This document shows, piece after piece, positions 1 to 13,800 of a stretch of DNA of 64,000 nucleotides. The stretch's first letter is position 1; each line of letters starts with the position of its first letter. The stretch lies in NCBI GenBank assembly GCA_012295275.1, contig CM022670.1, positions 31,058,438 to 31,122,437 of the forward strand, written 5' to 3'. This DNA is from Chrysomallon squamiferum (lineage: Eukaryota; Mollusca; Gastropoda; Neomphalida; Peltospiridae). A program made the translations under genes and the position numbers. The notes beneath the pieces are model-generated. The model searched no databases, had not been told where the DNA came from, and saw only the letters and a list, made by a program, of their open reading frames with translations.

Positions 1-1965
1 TTGTTTTAAATGTAGTTTTATTTTTTTTAAGAACTTCCCAGGCTACTTATTGTTCAACATATATTCAGATGTTAAGGAGGTTTTGTAGTTCTTAAAACAA
101 TTGATAAATATTAATAAAATGGAGCAAGATGACACATATGTGATCGTGTCAGTATGAGGTGTATATTTGATAAAGATATATATATTTATGTGTGTGTGAA
201 GGATACAGAATTAATTTAATATTTAAACCAAATCAATAAATAAATTTATTAATATCTATGTTTACTAAATTATGAAGATATTTTCTAAAATCCAAAGTTA
301 TTATATTTATGTTAATATAAGACTACATTCCTTTCCCAGTGGTTACTACCATGCTTGAGAAACTTAACAGCTGCAATCTTATTTTCTTCCACTAGGATAT
401 TAATACATTTTTTTTGATGAAACCTAATTACTTTTACCACTTATTTGGTGATTTATAAAGCTGACACGGTGATAAAATATAGTAAGGACATCTATTCAAA
501 TTAAAGTATCAATTAGAGTTAAAATGTTATTAACAAAACTTGTAGTAAGATTTTTCAAAGCAACACACAAAACAATAATAACAGCTGAAATAGTTTTGCT
601 TCCCTTCTTAAAGATTATTGAAACATGAGGTCTAAACTTACCTGAAACTTCTAACATTATAGAATATGCATTTAAGGATTTTATGACGTATGTAACACAA
701 TTCCAAAATGGCCACTAAGAATAATAATATGCAATTTTTTAACTTTTACTTACCATAATAAATTGTGTAAATTAGTAGGATGTAATTTTATCAATTTAGG
801 TGAAAATTAATTTGTTGGAAACCGATACTAACTTATCAGAATCTCAGTTTCTGTCAGTGTTGTGTAAATAGGGAGTTCGCTAAACCCAGATGACGTTGCG
901 GGAATTCTTTTGTTTTACCGATAACAGCTCATTATTTTCATTTCAAATTGTACATAATGAGCTTTAATATTATTTACAGAAATTAACAAAAACGTTAATT
1001 AAATATCATTAAAATATAATACTGTTATTGTGTTATGTTATTAATACTGTGTAACAGTGTGTTTAAGATAAGATATATAAAACAAATAAAAGTGAGTTAA
1101 TCGACACGCGCGTTTCCATTTTTTTTTATTTTTTTTTTGTGCGGCCAAGCACCCGTTCACTTCAGCAAACGATTATGCCTTCAGCCCGTCCATACAAATA
1201 AACCGATGAGCATTAATTTTGAAGGAAAATCCTGTCTGCGTTACGTGATCATAGAGAAAACGACGACAGAGTTATTTTTAACCTGTAATCGCTCGAAGAA
1301 AGAAGCAAAAGGGAAATTGTCCTGGAATAATGTGTAATTAACTTGATATCACTATTCCAGTTGTGTAAATAAATATTTTCTGAACAAGTATATATTAGTT
1401 CTAGATCAAAATAATGTTAGGCTGATGTAGTACTTGCAAAGTTTTTGAACCGATATACCGAACACACGGCGATCAAATATTAAAATGGCGGATTTTTCGT
1501 CTGCAGTAGTGAAAATAGCTTGTATAATTGAGAATACGGTTAATTGTCAATATGTAATCATTGACGGTTTACAAATGCAAAATCTAATTTTGTTTAAAGC
1601 TATTTATTTTATGTAAGAATAATGTTTTGATATTTAATAAAATTTTAGCGTAATTTATGAAAATACTAACCCCCTTCAATACTATAATAGAATGCTCCGC
1701 TACTCTCTTTCAAAATGGCGGGCAAATTTGTTAGGGTTGTTAGTTGCATTGTACTTAACAATTAGATAAAAATTGTTGAAACTACTTATCCAGTTTAAAA
1801 ACTTCAAAGCGCTAATTGTTTCTTTTGATATATTGCTTCAAATGTTATCTTCTCACCTGTCACTTAATAGAAGTAACTATTAATAATATTTGTAATAATT
1901 TTGCATTTTAATATTTTTGTTTAAAATAATGAAAGGAAAAACCATTAATCAATAATAATAATAGA

Positions 1966-2004
<39 letters not shown>

Positions 2005-2425
2005 CATCAACAACAATAATGATAATGCAAAACAAACTTGATCTCTAATTTATTCAAAAATTTATTTGATGGCATTAACCTTTTTCATAATAAAATATCT
2101 CACAATAAATAAATCTTCAATATACATGATTAGATAAGGGTGTAGAAAATTAAGTCAGTATATATAAATTTGTTTCATAACAGCTCTCCATAATACATGT
2201 CTTTAACTTTTCATTCTGTGATGAATATGATATAGTGGTATGTTACTGTTCATGATTTGCTGAAATAGAAACAAAACTAGAATTTAGAAAAAATAAATGA
2301 AAGAATTATGAGAATAGTAGTTAAAAATTTATAGTATGAAAATATTTAATAATATAGTCATTGTTATTATTATAAGTAAAATCCTTTTTAAACTCCATGA
2401 CAAAATTCAATTGAAAAAAGATATA
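1..2425. other. Gene-free AT-rich flank
   Basis: No exon chain, long reading frame or RNA gene could be supported here on either strand. It is AT-rich with an (AATA)n array near 1966-2003. The only non-random points are short promoter-like motifs near 684-1721, listed separately. A sequence reading CAG|GTAAGT on the minus strand near 640 looks like a splice donor, but I found no coding exon attached to it. Confidence 0.6.
1482..1721. promoter_or_regulatory. Paired AAAATGGCGG motifs
   Basis: The ten-base motif AAAATGGCGG occurs twice on the plus strand, at 1482-1491 and 1712-1721, and matches the YY1 core (AANATGGCGG) common at housekeeping promoters. A CRE-like TGACGTA lies at 684-690. No adjacent coding exon was found, so this would be the promoter of a transcript I cannot see, or chance. 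Confidence 0.2.
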
Positions 2426-3154
2426 CAGTGGTACCTCAGTTTACAAGTGCCCCAACCTGTGAGTTTTTCGAGTTATGAGCAATTGCTTGGTCAGTGTTTT
2501 GCTTTGAGTTGCAAGCCACAATCCGAGTTATGAGCGAGCTTCGGATACACCACTGCTAATTGGCACAATTAACAACATAACATCCGGCCAGCATCCCGCA
2601 TCTCATTTGTTTGCTTCACATGCTCACCTGGACCTGGAAGCATCTCTGTTATGTTGTGTTCACATTTTTGTGCAGTATTTTGCCAAAATTCTTTTTTTTC
2701 TGACCATGGATCATAAGAAAGTGAGTGCAAAGGGACAGTGCTGAGAAGAAGTGACTGATGTCCATTGAATTAAAGCATGAAACCATAGAAAACCATGAGC
2801 ATGGTTAGCATATAGTTGTTTTGGCTAGGCAGTACGAGCATAGAACCATTCTGAAGCAGAAGGAATCAATAAAAGCTGTAACTCCAGCCAAAGGTGTTAA
2901 AATAATTTGTCTGATCTCTAAGAGAAATACACTTTACAAAAACAATTTATTTCTTTACATTCTCTATACAATATTTGTCGTTTATAAATACATTTTTCTT
3001 ATTTAAAAACGTTACAAGAAAACAAAAAGAAAAAGACACAGTGGTTTTAGCATACTGGCATGGATTAATGGTATTTGAATTGATTTATATACAAGCAAAT
3101 GAGTTATGAGCTAGGTTATGGAAGAAATTAAACTCGTAAGTTGAAGTGCCACTG
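2426..3154 (+). mobile_element. Deleted Tigger/pogo-like (TcMar) transposon
   Basis: The ends are inverted: CAGTGGTACCTCAG at 2426 and its complement ending CCACTG at 3154, flanked by TA at 2424-2425 and 3155-3156, the mariner-superfamily target. Inside, the plus strand at 2707-2900 keeps broken pieces of the N-terminal DNA-binding part of a Tigger-type transposase, including MDHKKVSAKGQ and, at about 2848-2905, TILKQKESIKAVTPAKGVK. At 729 bp, with stops and no catalytic domain, it is a non-autonomous relic. The family assignment rests on recalled TIR and transposase motifs. Confidence 0.75.
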
Positions 3155-3977
3155 TATATATTTGTACAGCCATACAATTGTGACATCATAAACATCTGAT
3201 AGTTTTTCCCATGCCAGACTGACTGATGTCTTCAGCTTCAGTGGTTGGCATTTTTACTCAAGAGGATGGCATCTAGGTCATGCTCCATATATATTTGAAA
3301 CTTTATATTTAAGAAGAAATTAATTTTAAAGTTATATTAGATTTTTTTTGTTTTTGATTTTTCTTTAACGTATTCACCTGTAATATGTTGTCTGTGTCAT
3401 CTGTTTTATTTCTGTTCTCTGTCCGCATACTAGAAACAGTCTGAAAATAAAAATCCTCTATTTTAAAATAACCTGAAGAATTTTCAAATCATAATCAGAA
3501 ATTCTAGCTGTCATTTACTTAAAATAACAATTGAACAGACTCATCCAGAAGAAATTTAATTTTTTTTTATTCTTCCCAACTAACTGTGTGGAATAATTAT
3601 TAAAAACATAAAATACACTAATTCATGTATTATAGAAATTTAAATATATCTCTAATATTTTTAATGACATAATGGTCTTAGATTATTATTTTAATATTTC
3701 TGGTATAATAAATGATTTTAGAATTATATTAATTGTTCTGCATCAAGGCTAAACAAAACAATGATTACTAACAAAATTAATCTTAAAAATGCATTCCTTT
3801 CAAAACAACAATTACAATCATCAGGTAATATAAAAATTTAATATCGAAATAAATCAAATGTGTGAATGATAGTTTAACAACTCCCCAGCATAAAAAACAT
3901 ATGGCTACTGAATGTCAAACAAAGATAAATAAATTACACAAATATCATAAACTGAACAAGTCAAACATTTGTTGCTT
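3155..3977. other. Gene-free stretch downstream of the lipid carrier gene
   Basis: It lies past the last minus-strand coding codon of the lipid transfer gene and should include its 3' untranslated region. I saw no further exon, in particular no cysteine-rich von Willebrand D domain that would extend the protein. No unambiguous AATAAA for the minus-strand gene was picked out. Confidence 0.5.
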
Positions 3978-4007
3978 TCAAAACCAGGAATTCGTATTAA
4001 CAAGATT

Positions 4008-4039
<32 letters not shown>

Positions 4040-5612
4040 CATAACAGTAATAAAATGTATTTATACTAACATAATAATATTGTTTCATTGTCTCAATATG
4101 AAGAGCATATCTTCCATAAATCTGCTTGACCAGTCCAACCATGTTAGGGTCAATGTCAAGAGACTTAAGGGGGAGGGGTAGGTGGGTTTCCATCTGAATT
4201 TCTCCATGTTCAGGTTCATAGACTGTGAATCTTGACTTGATAAAGAATTGAAGAATGGGGGTGTACTTCTCAAATTCTTCTTGAACAATTTCCTTGATCA
4301 ATCTTAAAATGTTTGTCAGATGTTTTCTTGTGTTCTTCTCCACTTCCCAGTAGTTGTAAGCCCACTTGCTCTGTTTGTTTTAAAAAACAGACATGTCACA
4401 GTCAATCTTGAATACATTTTAATATTAATCAATTCTTTTCCTCTCTAATGATATGATAGATGATATTAATGGATATAACTTTTATAAGGAAAAAGAATAT
4501 TTGTTTCTATACTGATATGATAAATGGTGTTACCACTGCAAGAATTACACTTAGTAAAAAAAGGTTTTATTTGATGCACTATCATATGACAAATGGGTTC
4601 ATTTTTGTTTTAGTTTCTCCTACTATATAAAATAAAATAAAATAATACTAAAGTTTATTTTGAGGGTGGAACTAACTGAAAGGAACATAAAGCATAAATA
4701 AATAAATAAATAAAATTAAAAAATAATAAAGGAACAAAAAAGTAGTATAAAACAAATAAATTAATAAAATAATAATAAAACAAAATATTTCCAGAATACA
4801 TATAAAAATAAGTGATCTTCACCTCTTCATAAACAGAGTTGGTCAAGGAATGAAGATGATCAATTTCTTCTTTAGAAATGATGTCAGCCAGACAAGAACT
4901 TACGATGTCATGAACATTGTAGATGACAAAGGTGTACTGATTAGCAAGGTTTGTTGATTTCAATCTATTAAAGAGTTTATTTGTTAAAACACTGATGTAA
5001 TGATCATAATCCAGATTCTTTATTATTGGATGTCTCTTGATGTATTCCATATACTCTACTGAAAATATATTAAGATAAAAAAACAATAATATAAATAAAT
5101 AGTATGATAAAATGACCATTCAGTATAATTTGTTTTTCTTTTGCATTGTCAGGAAACAAAATTGAGAAGTCTGCTCATATTTTCAAATCACTTTTCTATG
5201 TGTACAAAGATTTCTATGTTAAGCTGTGTAAATATTATGCTCTATATATAATTGATAAATACATGTGTCATCCATATGTATTTTTGCCATATAAATCTTT
5301 CCTTCATTATAATGAAATGAATTTTATCATACAATCACAATAATGCTTTTTGCATTTCTTCATGAAATTCTAAATATTAATGGGTTTTTAATAATGCTTA
5401 AAATAATGAAGTTGAATAATGTTGATAATAATCATGAAAAAAGGTGGTGTAATGATAATGATGGTAATGATGATTATACCTGAAACACCAATGTGCTGTT
5501 CCATTGAATTCCTAATATTCTGTAACTGTTCATCAAAATTACTAATCCATTTACTGACACTATCTGCTGTTCTTGTTGAAACTCCCTGTAATAAAAAAAA
5601 ATAAAAATAAAT

Positions 5613-5707
<95 letters not shown>

Positions 5708-7772
5708 TGTAAATGCTATAAATAGTAACAGTTAATTAATTTTCAAAGTAGTTTTTAACTGCACCTGGATTTCATTGATGAATTCATTCATGACAGAATA
5801 AAATTTCTGTCTTATTGGATAGGATTTGATTGATTTTCCCAGTTTTGATATTTCTCTGTCAGTATTATTGTACAATTCTGTATATCTGTCAACCATGGTA
5901 ATGAAGGCATTGCTGAAATGAAGTACAATGAACAATTACTCTAGTCTTATAGACATATTTATAGTGTATTAAAAAACAACAGTTGAATGTTTTAATTTTT
6001 GATTTTCTTCTGTCATAACAGTGCTACATTGCAGCATTCAATCTGTAGATACATCAACTTAGACATAATTCTTAAATTCAAAGATTTTAAAGATTAGGTC
6101 TGAGATAAACTAATTGCTTAAACACCTAACCAGACTTATTTTACTTCCCATTATCATCCATATAATGAACAACCACCTAGTGAAGTTTTTAATTGTGTTA
6201 CTTTAATATGGTAGAAGTGCCACTTATGTTTCATGAGTGGCAAGGTATACATCTATCTTTCAAATTGTCTAACAATATATATATATTTGTGTGTACCTGC
6301 ATGTATATGTGTATGTTTTCCATTGCTATATATAATTATATACATTATGGAAATTGTTGGAATATGTCTAAGATAAGGATTAGAAATAGAGATAAAAAGA
6401 ACAATCATTAGTTAAAAGAAGATATAGCAGAAAAGAATAATAATAAAAAAAATAAAAAGACATTAAGAAGAAACAAAGAAAAGGAATTTTGCCAAATTAT
6501 AATTTTTTTTGTTTTATCACAAATATTTCATAACCACTACTTACATGATAGTTAAAATATATTTGCCCATGTCATGAATGTGAAGGTCATTCCTGTTGTA
6601 CATACGTTGCAGGCCTCTTCTGATGACTTCAAGCTGTTTTCTCACAATAATCATCTCCTTCTTTATCATCTCACCAATGGGTTCCATCTCATCATTCAGA
6701 TGGTTCACAGTTCTGTGATATCGAGCTTCAATTTCGTTTCCAATAGCTGTAGTAGCTTCTTGAATACCTGTTTGAAAGTCTTCCCCAAATCTGTTGAATT
6801 TATGAACCAAGTAAGTCTAGAAAAAAGACAACTGGATTTTGTGATAATCAGTAAACACCACATATCTATGTGTTTTTGTGTGTGTCTTGTAAGCACAGCT
6901 GTTGTTATGATTTCTTATTAATTAAGGTGTATATGCCAGTAATTACACATCAACTTTACTCAGGCTTTATTTATCCATCTATTTTATTTACATCTACCAA
7001 TTACTTATTTGTAGTCTACAAACTTGCATATTAAAAATCTGACACATTAAAAAAATACATATATAAATAAAGAAATATATAAATAAAATATATGTAAAAA
7101 AACCTCCAACAAAATGCATCTTTTCTCTGATTCTTATCATCGGTGAATCAACTTGTGCTATTCTCTCCGTTGCTTTTTCTACATAACCCATTAAAGCATC
7201 TGATAACAAACCTATTCTTGCTTCATACCTGAAATTCATTCAGCGTATCTGGACTCCAGTGTAAATGTGTATGGAGTATATGTGATGTCTTGAGTCTGAA
7301 TGCAAGAAGTCTATCTCTGTGTTCTTGGTTGTCTGTCATGTGGAACAGATCTGCCTGGTAGGTGCTGCTGTTGACATATCTGGCATAAATCCTAATTGCA
7401 TTTTCAGGTTTTTCTGAAACATAAATAGTAATACCAATATTTAATGTAATGAAATAAATGTATGAAAAAATATCAAACTGTGATAATGCTGCTACATTTT
7501 TATAACAAAACATTCTTAGCATAATGTCCAAATTAAATTAACTTGAAAACTTTCAGAATATTCATAGTGCTACAGCAACATGTTTTGCTTGGAATCAGCT
7601 ACTGAATTATAATGGTTTAGACTCATTTTGACAAACTCGTAAACTAATCAAGTTACTTATTTTCAGAGAATGTTTTATGTTTTCCTGCACTGACTCTAAA
7701 TCATATGCTTAAACATCAACAAGGCAATAGTGAATAATTCTCTATTTATTTAGTATATATATATATCTCAAA

Positions 7773-7864
<92 letters not shown>

Positions 7865-10800
7865 AAACAGCTGTGTTTCATGCCACTATAATAATAAATG
7901 GTTAATACATTTTGTCTTAATTTTGGCTTAATTATCATTGTCTGAAGTATATGCCTAATCAAAGTAATTTTTTATTTCTTAACTTCACATTAATTTACTG
8001 GCCTGTATCATAATTAGACAAAAAGTTAATGGTCTTATCCTCCCAGTCTATAGTTAGGTCTGAGCTAATAATCATCTCTCCAGCATTTCGATTTCTGATT
8101 TGCAGCTGAAGTGGGCTAGTGCTAACAACTTCACCATAAACTTCAAACTTTCTCTGAGGGTTGACTATCTTTAAAATAAATATAATTAGTGATCTTTAAA
8201 TGAAATATAATTGGTGATCTTTAAGGTAAGTACATAATTAGTCAGTTTTAACTGAAGTATATAGTAATTTTTTATCAAATGGATGATTAGTGATCCCTGA
8301 TATGTTTAAGTTAAATAAATATAATTAGTGATTTAAAATTAAAATATATTTTATAATCTTTAAATCAAGTATATAATTTGTGTTTATAAATAAAGTACAA
8401 AAATTACTGATTTGTATGGCAAGTTTATAATTAATCATCTTTAATTAACATAATTATATAATTAGTGATTTTTATGTGTGGTATATAATTAATATTATCT
8501 GAAAAAGAAAGGTATAAAAATTAGTAATCATCTTGGCCTCCCAACAGGAAAGAAAAAACAAATAAATAAAAGAAAGAACAAATTATTGCAAAATTTATTA
8601 TGGTATTTTTATTTATTTATTTATTCCTATAAAAAATAAGAAAAGAAAATGGTAATTTAGTTTATTTGACAATCCTGACAAAGTTTTTTATTTTTTATTT
8701 TTTTTAAATTCTTACTTCTAATTTAATTAAATTTCTCAGTCTATTAATCTCTGCATGCAATGCTAAATTCTTGTTTTCTCTTCTTGCTGTTTTGTAAGAG
8801 ATGTCCATTCCCGCAGAATATCTGTCGCTTGTGTGGCCAACACTCATTGAAAACTTGCAGTCTAAGTCAGTAATTGGATGAGTCATTCCAAAAGTGAAAG
8901 TATAATTCTTTCCATATCCACTGGAAATATCTTCTAATCTGGACAAAAGGGTAATTGTTTTTCTCTTATCCTGAGTGTAAGATACTTCAGTCTTCCCACT
9001 GAAAATTGTGCTTCCTTTGTTAAAACTCATCCTGGTTCCAAGTCTGATGTCCTAAATTTTATGGAACGGTATAACATAATGATATCAATAATAAAATGTA
9101 AGTTGGTTTATATAAAAGTTGGTCAATATAATAACTATTTTAAAAAAGTCATGATAGTTGAAAAAACCCCATTACAAAACAACAATAACAAAACGTCTCA
9201 CCGACATCTACAACACATATGTAATTATACTTCTAAAATATACACATATACGCGCACACATACATTATTTCACGAAAAAAAATCAAACCTTTCCTATAGA
9301 TGGCAACCTGAATGTAACATCTGCTCTTCTTCCAAATGGACGAAATGTAAATTTCATTTCAATGGCTTTGGTCTTGTCTTTATCAACATCCCAAAGGAAC
9401 GTTCCCTCCAATGTTCTGTCTCTGTGGTCACATCCGTACGACCCACTGACTTGCAGGCTACGACCTGGAAAGCCAACTTTAAACATGCTATCATACTGTG
9501 TCATAAAACGCCTGGTTTTACTTTTCAAGCTGAAATCATACGAGAGTTTGCTCCCGGCATCTTCATTCCACGATACTTCAGCGTAGCTTCTAGTTTGTCT
9601 CGGTGTGTTTTTAATAGATCCAACAAAACCCATGGTACGAGCTAGATGAATCAGTTTAAATTTGAAGTCCTTGTTCAGTGATCCTTCTCCACTGCCATAA
9701 GCAGTTTCAAAATGTACGTTGCTATTAGGTTCATTTTTGTGCCAGTTGAGCGTTAGGTCACAATCAACACGTCTGCCAACCACTAGGCCTGATGCTGTAT
9801 ATTCCATTTGTCTTGGCTTCCGTATTATAACAGATCCCATATGTCTGTAGTTTGAATCTTTCGAATATTCTGTATCCATATCAAGAATAACTTTATCATT
9901 ATGTCCCATTTCAAAATTCAGTCCATATTTGGAATCTCCGATGTGCTGCTCATATTTGAAAAATTCGTGTTTAGCTATTTCGAAAGGCGTTGTCACATCG
10001 ATACTAACAGTTAAGATCTCGGCGAGCCAGTCAGAGTACTGTCTATATGATGTAACAATTGTTATCTGTTCTCTAGGAGCCCAGGATAATTCGACATGTG
10101 ATTTCTTCTCTAATTGATTATTGGAATCTGTTTTCGCAGCCAGTTTCATATTTTTCATATTGTCAATATTACTTGTCAGAGATACTTCTCCTTCCATGTC
10201 GTACAGAGAACCATAGCGTAGACTGGCCTTTCCTCTCACGGTATCTGTGAAACAAGTTTTTAAAACAGCTGATGACGCGAAGTCAGTTAGTCGTCCTCTG
10301 TATGTTAAAGCTAGGTCAAATATTTCAAAATCTTTTATTGGTGTCTGGATTTTCAACGATGCTGTGTAGGGAGAACCAGAAAGGTCTAACGAAATATGCA
10401 AGGAAGCTGTTTTGTTTTCATCATTTGTTACTTTAACAAAGGCTTCGTATCTCTTCATAATCTCCCCCAACTGTCCCTTAACTATCCATGTTCTAAATCC
10501 TTCAAACGGCGTTCCCATTGTAATGTCAAAATGTGGGCTTGGAATTAGAGAAGCTTGAATCTTACCACTGATTTCGTTTCCTTCGCCATATTGTATAATT
10601 ATATCAGAACTGACTGATTCGCTATCCAAGAGATGACTATAGACAATCGTAATTTTTTCATAGCCATTGTACGGCATTTTTATTTTTACCTTGTTATCAG
10701 TTCTTTTCCAGCTGTCATGAGAATGATTTAAAATGAGTGACAGTTTCTTATTTTCCATATGTTGCAAAGTTCCTTTGAAAGAAAAATGATTTATTAATCC

Positions 10801-13800
10801 AGAATAGTCAAATGTCAGACCGAGATTTCTGTAAGTTTCGTATGATGTGGTTATTGATATTTCACCGTGGACTGCCTTGCCAGGTTGGAACGAAATATGG
10901 AAAGCTACTCTTTCTGAGTTCAAGTTTCCCACCATTTTAACTAGTCCGTTTGAAAATGTTCCGCTTTTTTCAATGTTAAAGTTTGCTTTGTTTACGTCAC
11001 GCCCGTTTTTATATTCTGCTTCAGTTATTAGACTATATAACTCGTTGTCTGTTGTTTGTGTCAGTCGTATCGTCGCCTTGATATCTGTTCCTACCAAGGT
11101 AGTTGCTGTTGTTAAAAATCCTTTTGAATTACGACTGTGCTGGAAATCAATGTCAATATTTTCAATGTATGGTGCTGTTGCTCTAATTTGTGTATCAATG
11201 TTTCCTGCGAAGATGCGATGTTTAATGTCTGCTTTGTAAGTTTTGTCATCAATCATAAAGGTATATACACCAGTAAAATCATTAATACCACCCGACTGTT
11301 TCATCATTATGGAAACTTTTCTTGTACTAGTTACGTTTGTGTTTGCAGTAATTTTTATCTCTGTTTTTGATTCTTCGACTGTTATATAAATATTTGCATT
11401 AATTTTTTGGGAGTTCTCTATTGCAACTTTAGAGTCGACAGACCATTCGGTGTTTCGTAGGCGATGTTTGTGTTCGATTGACATTTCTCTATAACCGTCA
11501 AAAGGAGTAATTGCTGTAAATTTTCCTTTAAAATTCCTTAAAGTTGATGATGTAATACGAGATGTTCCTTGAAGTGTTTTTCCATCCATGTATGTAATTC
11601 CTCCGTCAGACTTTAACGTGTTCTTAACAACTTGATGACCAAATGAAAGACCAACATCTCGGAAACTGTCAAATGGAGTTCGCATTTTCAAACTTCCTTC
11701 AACATTTTCAGAGTGTACAAAGTTTGTTACAATACTGAATGTTTTGTCGTCGACATTTCCATCAAGATTAGCCTTCCAGATCAATCCCGAATCTTCTTTG
11801 TGGAAAATAAATCCAGCATTTTTACTGTAGTTGTTGAATTTGTAGTTTATGATGCTGGAACATTTAATAATCTGATCTGTAAAGGCAAATATCATGTCAT
11901 TGCTTATTTTGAATATATCACCATATGATCCTGTTACTTGTGATGTAAAGTTCTTTAACTCACCTTTCATTTCAATAGTAATGTCAGTATTTTTCATGAA
12001 TGGCGTCGTGATAACAGCAGTGGATTTTAACATTTTGTGAGATAATTTATTGTCCCACATCCCTGAAATTTTCTGGGAATTACCATATAACACTGAAAAT
12101 GAACAGTTTAAGTTTTTCAGATTTCCATGATGGAAAATGTCGACCACAGTTTCATTGAATTTTTTCCGTTGTATTGTGAGATGTGCAGAACTCTCACCAC
12201 CAGAGTTATAACCATCGTGTCTTATCACGAGTTGGCTGCTTTTAAAGTATTCTATTGGCGTTTGTACATAAATATAACAATTAACACTTTGATTTAGCCA
12301 TTTCATTTTGAGATTAAATTGTGTTGGATCGTATGAATCAAACTGAACTCTAATTTTTGTCTGAATTTCGTGATTTCCTAAAGTATGTTTTAGAGATGCA
12401 CTCATATATTTTGCATACTTGAATGGTGTTTTCACAGTTGTTTCAATTTTAATTGCATCTCTGAAGTTGTATGTTGATTCAATGCTGATAATTTGTTCTG
12501 ATGAATACTGTATTTCAGCAACAAAGTGATTATTCCTTTTGATTTTTTCATTCTTTATGTCCAACTGGAAATAGGGAAAACTTTCATGAGAAGCGTCAAT
12601 TCGCAATTTTGCTTGAAGATCAGAAATATAATGCCAGCTGAGAACTCCTTGATACGTTCCTAGTGGTGTTGCCGTGAATTCAGCTTTTGTGTCGAAGTCC
12701 TGAAGACTTCCAATAAACTGAAAACCAGTTTGAATTTTCCTGTAACCTGTAAATGATGTTTCAAGCCTTGCAAAGAATAACATGTTTTTATCTAGTTGAA
12801 TTCGGCTTTCGAAATTTATTTCTTTTCTGTTTCCATATTCCACACCAACTCTTGTATTGAGTTCTTGCCTTTCTCTTTTTTGTTTGGCTGTTATTAAGAT
12901 GTTGTTGAACCCATCAAATGGTGTTTTAAGTCGCAGATGTCCATCAATATTCGTCAGGGAAACTGAAGTTAAGGTACCGTCAGCTATAACTTTCTTGTAC
13001 GGCGAAAGTTGGAACTGGGCGTGACCTGTCAAATCATTGCCATGTCTTTGGGTTTTCAGCGTTCCAGAAATATCGTCTGTCCATGGAGTTGTAAGGAGAA
13101 TGTCAGCCTCGATTTTGTCAGGTGACATAAAATAGTTCAGGTTTGTTGACATCTTTGATTCACCGTTGAGCACAAAAGTGCCCTGGTGAGCAACGTATCC
13201 TGTTCCAATTTCATTGTTGAGGATAGTATTTACAGCGTTCAGTGGAGCCCACGGAGTTTCCAGTTTCAAGACTATTGTGCTTTTTGTTCTTGCAAATATT
13301 TCATGACTTCCTGATAAATCAAAAAGTATTTTATTTCCATTTCCCCAGTTGGAGTTGATAACTATTTTAATGTCCTTGTCAGTGTTACGATGTTGCCAGG
13401 AATTGTCAATACGATAATAGCGGCCAGCTTTAAGTTTTAATTTGCCGTTATTAATTATATTTAAGCCTTGAATCTGGTGATGCAGTTCAAGATCATAAAC
13501 ATACTTTTCTTCATTTATGCCAACAGTGACTTCTGTGTCATAATCGGTCCAATCGTCAGCGTGTTTTACCTGGATTTCAAACAATCTGAACTTAGGAATA
13601 CTCGACTTGAAGGAAAAGAAACCATCTAAGTCTCTTTTTGAAGACGTCCCTCTGTTTTCACCTGAAACTATGACTTCTGCTGTTGTTTTGTCGACGGAAG
13701 CCTTTAATTCAGTTTTGAGTCTGTTATCCAAGTTGTGTACGATACCAAAATTAAGTCGTCGCATTTTATTAAAAGGTGTTTTTGCCGTCATGGTTAGCGC

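Larger units (their letters stand above)
3978..9051 (-). other. Lipid carrier exons 19-26: C-terminal part
   Basis: Exons in transcript order: 8716-9051, 8003-8168, about 7104-7413, 6545-6816, 5765-5912, 5480-5585, 4823-5058 and 4370 down to the stop at 3978. The later exons encode amphipathic helices (such as GEMIKKEMIIVRKQLEV) and end with a conserved-looking segment YEPEHGEIQMETHLPLPLKS at about 4200. Three points are uncertain. Exon 20 joins exon 21 in frame only through a GC donor (ACAG|GCCAGT). Exon 21 needs one base removed near 7228. The last exon either reads through a TAT-repeat (poly-Tyr) to TGA at 3978, or splices out near 4055. Microsatellites (5614-5703, 7781-7856) interrupt the introns. 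Confidence 0.75.

Noticed and set aside
1137-1337. Plus-strand frame of 66 codons near the YY1-like motifs
   Set aside because: Short, begins at a non-ATG in poly-T, no similarity I recognise and no splice partners.
9061-9645. Plus-strand frame of 194 codons
   Set aside because: Its second half overlaps the giant minus-strand lipid carrier exon and the first half is intron; no splice or family signal supports it. The other plus-strand frames within 9.9-14.3 kb are likewise shadows.
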